Program-made: the position numbers and the translations under genes
Assembly: GCA_033764095.1 (NCBI GenBank)
Contig: JANRJF010000458.1
Span: 4,814-68,813 of the forward strand
Direction: 5' to 3'
Length of the DNA: 64,000 nt
Source: JBDTMT01 sp033764095
GTDB lineage: Bacteria > Desulfobacterota > Binatia > HRBIN30 > CADEER01
Shown here: positions 41,796 through 48,969 of the stretch, piece after piece
Position numbering within the stretch: position 1 is the stretch's first letter
Layout: every line of letters begins with the position of its first letter
The notes under the pieces: model-generated
Seen by the model: only the letters and a program-made list of their open reading frames with translations
Database searches by the model: none
Told to the model about the DNA's origin: nothing

Positions 41796-43370
41796 TCAGC
41801 GGCTGTGCAGGCGGCGCAGGCGGACGATGCGACCGCGCTCGACGGTCGCCGAGATCAGCACGATGCGCTTGACGCCGTCGCGCTTCGCATGGTGCGAGGC
41901 GATCGCGGTGTGCACGGCGGTCGGCGTCGCCCCCCGCCGCCTGGTCGCGCGGCGCAATCGCTCGGCGGCGGGATCGTGAACGGCGTACGAGGTGAAGCGC
42001 AGCCGATCGCTACGGATGCCGGCGTCGCGCGCCGCCGCGCTGAGCACCCGGCGGACGCTCTGCGGCGGCCGTTTCCTGGCGCGGCGCACGCTGCCGACGG
42101 TTTCCTCCAGCAGCACGCCGGTGCGCAGCAGGCGATCGCGCCGCAGTCCGCGCCCGGGCGGCAGCGCCCCGGCGTCGGCGAGCGCCTTGTGGAAGAGCGG
42201 GGTCTTCTCCAGCCCCTGCGGCATGCGGCCGACGGCGTGGATCGACGGATCGCCGAGCAGGGTGAACTGCGCCAGCGTCTTGAGGTCCTCGCCCTGCATG
42301 ACCGACATGCCGAGGGTGTAGCGGTGGCGCGCTTCCAGCAGCGCGCGACCGAGCGAGGCGCCGCGGAGCACCTCTTCGAGGAAGTAGCGGCACAGCAGGT
42401 CGGCCCAGCCGTTGCCGCTGCTCGGCCCGTAGGCGATGGTCGTGCTGCCGAGATACCCATACGCGCCGCCGCCCAGGTACGCGTAGCAGAGGCCGGGTTG
42501 ATCGTCGGCGCGCGCCGGGTCGTACAGATCGGCGCCGTAGCAGCACTCGGCGGCCACCACCGCACCGTCGCTGACGCGCTCGTGGATGCGGTCGGCGCGG
42601 TGCGCATCCGGGTACTCGTCGCTGTCCTCGTGGCTCTGCCCGACGAAAGTCGGGTCGGCGGCACGCCCGTGGCAGTTGATGAAGTGGATGCGCGGCGCCA
42701 GGTCGGTGCGCGTCCAGTCGGGTCCCTGCGGCGGCGAGGTCTTCAGCCCGTCGCTGCTGCCGAACAGCGTGCGCAGCGTGAGGCCGGTCGAGGCGCGCCA
42801 CCAGTACACGCTGAGGCCGAAGTAGCTGTCGTAGGCATCGCGCGAGCGGGTGCGGTAGCGCGCCGCGGTGCGCAGCAGGCCGAGCAGATACTCGGGATCG
42901 CGTGCGCCGGTGAGGTCGGGCAGCCGCCCGACGACGCGGGTCGGGCCGCGAAAGTCGCGGATCGAGCGGCTGTACGGCGCCTCGCAGGCGTAGGGCAGGT
43001 CGCTCGGCACCGTCCGATCGGTGTCGCTCTCCTCGTCGCTGGGATCGAAGAGCGGGTTGGCCAGGCTCTGGTGCGGAATCACGTCGATCGAGCCGAGCAG
43101 CAGCAGATAGTCGGGCGTGACGGCGCGGTACGCGGCGTCGATGGCGTCCTTGTTCTCGCGCCGGTGATCGGCATCGACCACCGCCCGGCCGCGCAGCGCC
43201 CGCATCTGCGCGCGGCTGCTCAGGTCGATGACGCGGGTGACGAGCCCGCGCTCGGCATCGGCGACGATCAACCCGGCCAGCGCCGTGCGGATCTCCGCCA
43301 GACCATCCGTGCCGTACTTGGTCCGCAGCGCGGCGACGTTGGTGACGATCAACTTGTCGATCTTGGGCAT
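41796..43370 (-). CDS. Caspase-fold cysteine protease of the C25 (gingipain-like) type
   Basis: 524 aa, from the ATG at 43370 with a GGGGGG ribosome site. The catalytic pair of clan CD fits: His234 in IHFINCHGRAADPTFVG and Cys276/Cys277 in GAVVAAECCYGADLYDP. Supporting C25 features are VTPDYLLLLGSIDVIPH, TRVVGRLPDLTG, LGGGAYGYLGSTTIAYGPS, GRALLEARHRYTLG and LAQFTLLGDPSIHAVG. There is no signal peptide, propeptide or Por-type C-terminal sorting domain, unlike secreted gingipains, so it would act inside the cell. A basic C-terminal region of about 110 residues (RRARKRPPQSVRRVL) has no known domain. Prokaryotic caspase-like proteases can act in regulated cell death or protein processing; the role here is not known. 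Confidence 0.75.
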   Translation of the reverse strand: MPKIDKLIVTNVAALRTKYGTDGLAEIRTALAGLIVADAERGLVTRVIDLSSRAQMRALRGRAVVDADHRRENKDAIDAAYRAVTPDYLLLLGSIDVIPHQSLANPLFDPSDEESDTDRTVPSDLPYACEAPYSRSIRDFRGPTRVVGRLPDLTGARDPEYLLGLLRTAARYRTRSRDAYDSYFGLSVYWWRASTGLTLRTLFGSSDGLKTSPPQGPDWTRTDLAPRIHFINCHGRAADPTFVGQSHEDSDEYPDAHRADRIHERVSDGAVVAAECCYGADLYDPARADDQPGLCYAYLGGGAYGYLGSTTIAYGPSSGNGWADLLCRYFLEEVLRGASLGRALLEARHRYTLGMSVMQGEDLKTLAQFTLLGDPSIHAVGRMPQGLEKTPLFHKALADAGALPPGRGLRRDRLLRTGVLLEETVGSVRRARKRPPQSVRRVLSAAARDAGIRSDRLRFTSYAVHDPAAERLRRATRRRGATPTAVHTAIASHHAKRDGVKRIVLISATVERGRIVRLRRLHSR

Positions 43371-43550
43371 GGGCCCCCCGGAGACGGTGGCCGTCCCTGC
43401 GCCGCCGCAGCGGCTACCTATGCGAAGCGTCTTGGCCGGCGACAGTTGGGAATTCCCCCAATGCCGCGCCGGGAAGCCCAGGCCGGCCGAGCGATGCGTC
43501 GCGAGATCCGCCGGCGTGGGCCGGCACCGCCGAGCGCGCGAGGTGGGTCC

Positions 43551-45500
43551 TCAGCGTGCGCGCACCTCGGCGCGGCGGTAGACCGGCGTGCCGCTCGGAT
43601 CGGTCGGGCCCCAGCTCCAGCCATGCATCGGGATGACGTCCTGCAGATCGCTGATCCACTGCGGCGAGTCGTTCGAGTCGCCGGCCGATGGCCACACCAG
43701 GATCACCGTGCAGAACCGCTGACAGCGACCGGCGGCAATCGCCTCGCGAATCTCGCTCTGGTCCTTCACATAGCTGACCTGCGGCAGCGTGAAGCTGCCC
43801 CAGTACGCTTCTGCCGTACCGGGCGAGGCGTAGACGAACACCGGCCCGGCCACCGCCGCCTCGCGTACGGCGTGAATCAGGTGGACCCTGTTGATGCCGA
43901 ACTCGCCGTGCCAGTCGAGCAAGCGTCCATAGTAGTACGTCCGGATCGCGGCGAAGTTCAGCACCATCGCGGCGCTCGCCAGGGTGAGCATCAGCGCGGC
44001 CCGATGGCGCACGCTGGCGACGCGCTCGGCGACCACCAGCGCGCCGATGGCGGCCAGCCAGGCGACGAACATGCTGCTGCTGGTCATGCGTCGCGCCACC
44101 GTCAGTGTGCCGCCGACCTCTTCCGGATACGACGCACTGGCGGGGAGGATGAAGATGAACAGACCAGCCAGGGCGATGCGTGCGCCGCGCTCGCGAATGC
44201 GCCACAAGGACGCGCAGATGCCGATGGTGAACAGGGCGGAGACGATCGGATCGAGTGCGGCGTGGTTCCAGCGCACGCCGTAGCGGCCGGCGTGCCCCTG
44301 GGTGACCTGCAGCAGGTTGAACGCGCCGACGGTGCCGCGCGCGATGCCCTCGACGCGCGACATCCCCGCCTGCTCCAGCAATTGGTCGCGCCGCGCCGCG
44401 ACCGAGCGCGCCAGGGTGAAGGTCTTCGGGTCGTGTGCGAACTGTGCCGCGATCGGCGCGATGCCGATCAGCAGGGCGATGCCGAACGCCAGCGCCAGCG
44501 GCACGACGCGGCGTCCGCGGCGCGGCGGCAGCAGGGCGTGGTCGGCGAGCAGTGCGACCGCCCAGGGTGCGGCGAACAGGGCGGCTTTGAGCCAGGCGGC
44601 GCCGATCGCGGCGCTGACGCCGGCCGCCGCCAGACACGACAGGCGGTTGGTGGCGAAGCCGAACAGGACCAGCGCCGTCGTCGCGCCGATCCAGAACATG
44701 TCGCCGGCATACTGGTAGTTGAGGCGACTCGTGATCCACGGCAGGCCGGCCCAGATCATGAACAGCGCCGCGGTCGCGGCGCTGGCGCGCGAGCCGAACA
44801 GCCGCACCGCGCAGTACAGCGCGCCGACCGCCAGCGCGCCGAAGAGCACGCCGGGGAGCTTGGCCGTCTGCAGGGTGTCGAGCCCGAGCCAGCCGAAGTA
44901 GGTGATGAAGAAGACGCTGATGTAGTGAAACACGCCGGTCAACGCGAGGTGGTCGACCCCGAAGCCGGGAAGGGCTGCGGATCGCAGCGTCTCCAGGGTG
45001 ATGGCGAACACGCCGCCTTCGTCCTGCGCCAAGCCCGGCGGCCCGGTGGCGAGATCGGTGCCGCGCGCCAGCGCGGCGAGCGCGATCACACCGCCCGCGG
45101 TCAGCCAATCGCCACGCGTCCACCCGAGCGCGATCGTCGCGCGCCCGCGGTCGCATAGATGCGCGGCGAGGATCACGCATGCCGCCGCCCCGCCCCAGGC
45201 GGTCAGCTGACGGAGGCCGAGCCCCGGAGCCGGCGGCTCGAACACGCTGAGCGTGGTGCGAACGGCGAGCACGACGGCGACGCAGAGCAGGCCGACCGCT
45301 AACTGCGCGGCGCGCGTGGACGTCAGCGGCGTACCGCCCTCCATGCGCGGCGAGATTGCGAGCAGCGCGATGCTACAGGCGATCAAGAGCCCGAGCGCTC
45401 GGAACGGCGTATCGCTGCCGTCGAGAAAGAACGCCGCCAGCAGTGCGGAGCCAGTCAGGCACACGGCCAATACTTGGCGCACGGCGGCTGGCTCTATCAC
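43551..45500 (-). CDS. GT39-like multi-pass membrane glycosyltransferase
   Basis: About 649 aa. Start uncertain: GTG at 45500 puts the first membrane helix (VLAVCLTGSALLAAFFLDG) close to the N-terminus; the frame also allows a GTG at 45560. Roughly 12-13 hydrophobic helices follow. A periplasmic loop motif with paired acidic residues (ATGPPGLAQDEGGVFAITLE) fits the GT-C/ArnT-PMT superfamily, where such residues bind the polyprenyl-phosphate sugar donor. Later segments (AKLPGVLFGALAVGALYCAV, RLNYQYAGDMFWIG) are typical. It would transfer a sugar to a lipid or protein on the outer face of the inner membrane. No other polysaccharide genes are near. Confidence 0.8.
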   Translation of the reverse strand: MIEPAAVRQVLAVCLTGSALLAAFFLDGSDTPFRALGLLIACSIALLAISPRMEGGTPLTSTRAAQLAVGLLCVAVVLAVRTTLSVFEPPAPGLGLRQLTAWGGAAACVILAAHLCDRGRATIALGWTRGDWLTAGGVIALAALARGTDLATGPPGLAQDEGGVFAITLETLRSAALPGFGVDHLALTGVFHYISVFFITYFGWLGLDTLQTAKLPGVLFGALAVGALYCAVRLFGSRASAATAALFMIWAGLPWITSRLNYQYAGDMFWIGATTALVLFGFATNRLSCLAAAGVSAAIGAAWLKAALFAAPWAVALLADHALLPPRRGRRVVPLALAFGIALLIGIAPIAAQFAHDPKTFTLARSVAARRDQLLEQAGMSRVEGIARGTVGAFNLLQVTQGHAGRYGVRWNHAALDPIVSALFTIGICASLWRIRERGARIALAGLFIFILPASASYPEEVGGTLTVARRMTSSSMFVAWLAAIGALVVAERVASVRHRAALMLTLASAAMVLNFAAIRTYYYGRLLDWHGEFGINRVHLIHAVREAAVAGPVFVYASPGTAEAYWGSFTLPQVSYVKDQSEIREAIAAGRCQRFCTVILVWPSAGDSNDSPQWISDLQDVIPMHGWSWGPTDPSGTPVYRRAEVRAR

Positions 45501-45632
45501 TCGCGCCGCGCCAGACAACCGGTCGCGGCGATCAGCCTGCCGTGTACGTCGTGCGACCACCCGCGGTGGCCGACTCCGAGCACGGCGCGGTACACGGGCG
45601 GCGCGGCGTCGCGCCGCCGCCCGTCCGCCGGC

Positions 45633-46403
45633 TCACGCGAGGCCGGTCTCGCGCACGGTGATACTGAGGCGGCCCGGCGGCAGGCCGAGGTCGTCGGGTC
45701 CGCTGCCCGCCGCGACCCGCGGCACGCCGTGGAAGACGCGCCGGTTCGGGCCGCCGAAGACGATCAGATCGCCGGAGCACATCTCGACGTCGGTGAACGG
45801 CGCGCCGCGCCGGTCGACGCCGGCGAGGCGGAAGCAGCAGCGGTCGCCGATCGCGATCGTCACCACCGGCGCCTCGCTCGGTTCCTCGCCATCCTGGTGC
45901 AGGCCGAGCCGCGCGCCGGGAGCGTAGAAGTTGACGATCGCCGCGTCGGGGCGGAAGCGCATCGCCGCGGCGCTGCCGGCGCCGTATGCGGCGTCGACCG
46001 CGGCGCAGGCGAGCGCGGCGAGCGATGCCGGCAGCGGCTTGACCGGCGCGCCGTCGGTGTCGTCGGCGGTGCGCGAGTACACGTAGGGCTGCCAGTGCCA
46101 GCCGAGGCAGACCGACTGCACGCTCATCAGGTGTCCGGTGGGCATGCGCGGATGCCGCAGGCCGGCCGGCGGCGCCGCCCAGACGCGGAACTGCCGCACC
46201 AGCGCGCGCTGCGCGGCGCGGTCGAGCCAGTCGCCGACCTGCACGACGCCCGGCAGGACCTCGCGCCGGCCGCGCGGCGCGCTCGTCGCCAGCAGCGTGA
46301 GCTGCCCGCTCCGACCAACGGTCATCTCCGGCAGCGTCGTCGGGACCCCTCGTACGCCGCCGCGCGGCGCGCCATCGCGTCGGACGGTGCCCTGCGAACC
46401 CAT
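45633..46403 (-). CDS. alkB: AlkB-type alkylated-DNA repair dioxygenase
   Basis: 256 aa from 46403; an internal ATG at 46325 would give 230 aa, closer to E. coli AlkB. Neither start has a good ribosome site. The Fe(II)/2-oxoglutarate site is complete: HxD in NFYAPGARLGLHQDGEEP, the distal His in PNRRVFHGVPR, and the Arg of PGRLSITVRETG. Substrate-lid patterns (WQPYVYSRT, PLPASLAALACAAV) also match. It reverses 1-methyladenine and 3-methylcytosine damage by oxidative demethylation. It stands alone. Confidence 0.9.
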   Translation of the reverse strand: MGSQGTVRRDGAPRGGVRGVPTTLPEMTVGRSGQLTLLATSAPRGRREVLPGVVQVGDWLDRAAQRALVRQFRVWAAPPAGLRHPRMPTGHLMSVQSVCLGWHWQPYVYSRTADDTDGAPVKPLPASLAALACAAVDAAYGAGSAAAMRFRPDAAIVNFYAPGARLGLHQDGEEPSEAPVVTIAIGDRCCFRLAGVDRRGAPFTDVEMCSGDLIVFGGPNRRVFHGVPRVAAGSGPDDLGLPPGRLSITVRETGLA

Positions 46404-46523
46404 GCGCCGCAGCGTAGCACGGGTGGCGCGGTGGGACTGGCTATCGGCGGACGTCGATCCGCGGCGCTGGCGGGTGCGGGACAGTCCCGGCGGCCGGAAC
46501 GGGATCCGGCCGCCGGGCGGGGG

Positions 46524-48605
46524 TCAGGCGCTCGGCGCAGTGAGCCGCGCTTCGATCGCGCGGCGCACATCGACCGCCGTCGGGCTCGGTGACGTGCCGG
46601 CGACGGCCGCCTCGCCGAGCTTGTCCGAGAGCAGCAGGGCGAACAGCGCCTGCAGCAACGAGCCGCTGCCGCCGAGCTGGTCACCGCCGCCGCTGGCGGG
46701 GCCGGCGGCGCCGCCGCCGATGAGGATCTTCGGCACGACGTCGACGCGCGCCTGCTCGATCGCCGCGGCGAAGCGGGTCATCACCTGCTGGGTGAGCTGG
46801 AAGCGCGGCCCGCCGTAGGCGCGCACCTGTTCCTCGATCGCCATGGCCTCGGCGATCCCGACGCGGGCGGCGCGCTCGGCCTCGGCCCCGGCCAGCGCGG
46901 CGATCTTGCGCGCCTCGCCCTCGCCGAGCAGGCGGATCTTCTCCGCCTCGGCCGTCGCGAGCGCCTGGATCTGCGCCGCCTGCTGCTGGGCGCGGGCGTA
47001 CTCGGCCTTTCCCTGGTTGGCCTGTACCTGGATCGAGAGCTCGGCTTCGGTGATGTGCGTCTGCTGCCTGGCGCGCGCTTCCGCCTCGCGCAGCTCGCGC
47101 TCCTTCACCGCCGCCTGCTGCTGGCGGTCGTAGGTCTCGATCTGCTCGGCGGCGATCTGTCGCGAGCGCAGCTGGGCGAGGATCTGGTCGATCTGTACGT
47201 CGCCCTTGCCGGACGACGGCGTGCCGATCAGCACCTCCTGCAGGTCGAGGTTGTAGCGCGCGAACTTCTCGCGCATCTCCTCGGCCGAGCGCTGCTGGAT
47301 CTCGCTGCGCTCCTGCAGCAGCTCGATGAGCGTGCGGGTCTGCGCGACGTTCTTGAAGTACGCCGACACCATCGGGTCGAGCGTCTGCTCGACCAGGCGC
47401 TTGATGTCGCCGAAGCGCTGCACGACCAGCGGCGCCTTGCGGTAGTCGATGTGCACCACCACCGACAGCGGCAGGGTCGGCTCGAACGCGTCCTTGGTGA
47501 TCAGCGACACCTCCGCCAGGTTCTCGTCGAAGCGGTGTGCGCCGCTCTCCTCGCGCACCCACTTCAGGATGAAGTTGGTGGTCGGCACGATGTTCACCTT
47601 GCCGGCGTACGTGTTGAACGCGTACTTGCCGGGCAGCAGCGGCGTCTTCCACACGCCGCGGCGGTCGACGTCGACCAGCTCGCCGTGCGCGTACTCCTCG
47701 CCCGACAGGTCGGCGCCGGCCTCGCCGGTGTACGACACCACCACGCCGACGTTGCCGACCTCGACGACGGTCTTGGCGATCGTCTCGACGGTGGCGAACA
47801 GGCGGTTGACGAAGTACGTTCCCTCGACCAGCACCTGCAGCTGCCGGCCACGGCGGCCGCCGGCGGCGAGGAAGCGCTCCGGATCCTGGAAGTTGTTGTG
47901 GTAGCGCGGCTCGTCGGTCGGATCGTTGCCGACCGTTGGGGCGATGATCTGCCCGGCGGCCAGCGACGGACCGTCGTGCACGGTGACGATGCCGACCAGG
48001 TCGCCGGTGAGGATGACCGGGGTGAAGCCGGCGCGTTCCTCGACCAGCTGCGCCATGCGGGTGAGCACCGCCTCCTCCGCCGTAACCAACGGCAGGCAGA
48101 AGACGCCGTCGTCGGTGATGACGACGAACTGCGCCAGATTGATCGCGTAGGTTCCTTCGCGCAGCACCTGGCGCTGCGGGCCGCGCTGGCCGCCGCTGCG
48201 CAGGAAGGTCGCCGCGTCGCTGAAGTCGGTGCCGGCGACGTTGCCCGCCAGCGCCTGCGTCGCCGGCAGCGGCTGGCCGTCGCGCGCGAAGACGTAGCCG
48301 AGGTGCCCCTGGGCGATCGTCACCAGTGGGACGATGTGGATGCGATACTGCAGCGGCACCATGAAGTGCAGGCCACCGCGCAGTACGTCGGGCTGGTAAC
48401 CGGCCTCGCCGTCGAGCGCGATCAGGCCGTTCACCACCGAGCCGCGCTGGCTCCAGAGCTTTTCGACGATGCCGACGCGGCTGTTGGGAATGTACCGCAC
48501 CGCGCCGACCAGCCACAGCAGCGCCACGAGGCCGAGCGGCACGGCCAGGTAGCTGGCGATGAGCCACGACCACTGGCGGGTTTCGGGATCGAGAAACGGA
48601 AGCAT
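46524..48605 (-). CDS. SPFH/Band 7 (flotillin-like) membrane protein
   Basis: 693 aa; AAGGAG precedes the ATG at 48605. One N-terminal membrane helix (LIASYLAVPLGLVALLWLVG) is followed by RYIPNSRVGIVEKLWS, the start of an SPFH domain with an insert (GFTPVILTGDLVGIVTVHDG), DVDRRGVWKTPLLPGKYAFN, and LPLSVVVHIDYRKAPLVVQR. After about residue 430 comes a long Glu/Ala/Gln coiled coil (EQIETYDRQQQAAVKERELR, EAEKIRLLGEGEARKIAALA) as in flotillins. Such proteins form oligomeric membrane scaffolds. No NfeD partner is visible nearby. It is larger than a usual flotillin because of the insert. Confidence 0.88.
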   Translation of the reverse strand: MLPFLDPETRQWSWLIASYLAVPLGLVALLWLVGAVRYIPNSRVGIVEKLWSQRGSVVNGLIALDGEAGYQPDVLRGGLHFMVPLQYRIHIVPLVTIAQGHLGYVFARDGQPLPATQALAGNVAGTDFSDAATFLRSGGQRGPQRQVLREGTYAINLAQFVVITDDGVFCLPLVTAEEAVLTRMAQLVEERAGFTPVILTGDLVGIVTVHDGPSLAAGQIIAPTVGNDPTDEPRYHNNFQDPERFLAAGGRRGRQLQVLVEGTYFVNRLFATVETIAKTVVEVGNVGVVVSYTGEAGADLSGEEYAHGELVDVDRRGVWKTPLLPGKYAFNTYAGKVNIVPTTNFILKWVREESGAHRFDENLAEVSLITKDAFEPTLPLSVVVHIDYRKAPLVVQRFGDIKRLVEQTLDPMVSAYFKNVAQTRTLIELLQERSEIQQRSAEEMREKFARYNLDLQEVLIGTPSSGKGDVQIDQILAQLRSRQIAAEQIETYDRQQQAAVKERELREAEARARQQTHITEAELSIQVQANQGKAEYARAQQQAAQIQALATAEAEKIRLLGEGEARKIAALAGAEAERAARVGIAEAMAIEEQVRAYGGPRFQLTQQVMTRFAAAIEQARVDVVPKILIGGGAAGPASGGGDQLGGSGSLLQALFALLLSDKLGEAAVAGTSPSPTAVDVRRAIEARLTAPSA

Positions 48606-48969
48606 GGACGGACTCCTTCAGGGCGACAGACGAACGCGGCGTGCCCGCGAGGTGCAGGGCACGTGGTCGGACCCGCCCGGGCCCGACGCCGGGGCGCGCC
48701 GCGCGCGGCGCGGCGCCCTATGCGCGACTCGCGATGGCGCTCGAAGCGGAGCGCGCGCGACAGCCGAACGGTGAGCGGATGATGACGATCATCTCGTGCC
48801 CTCTCCCACTCTCGACGTCCACGCTAACGCACGGCGCCGCGGCGACAAGCGGGCGTCGCGCGACGCTCGTGGAAGCCGTCGGCACGGCCGCGCACCGGGA
48901 GAAAGGGCACGCGCCTTCACCGGCGGCCTCTGCTAGGCTACGGAGCCGCGACTCGGGGAGCCCAGCCTG
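48606..48969. other. Divergent intergenic region, no gene seen
   Basis: 364 bp between the SPFH gene and the DUF2339 gene. A small palindrome GATGAT-gacg-ATCATC lies near 48779-48794 in a locally AT-richer patch and may be an operator or promoter part. Short open frames here look like noise. Confidence 0.35.

Noticed and set aside
41517..45158. Very long plus-strand open frame (1213 codons) across three genes
   Set aside because: It is antisense to the 74-aa gene, the C25-like protease and the GT39-like protein, has Arg/Gln/Ala-rich composition and no domain. In DNA this GC-rich, stop codons are rare and such shadows are expected.
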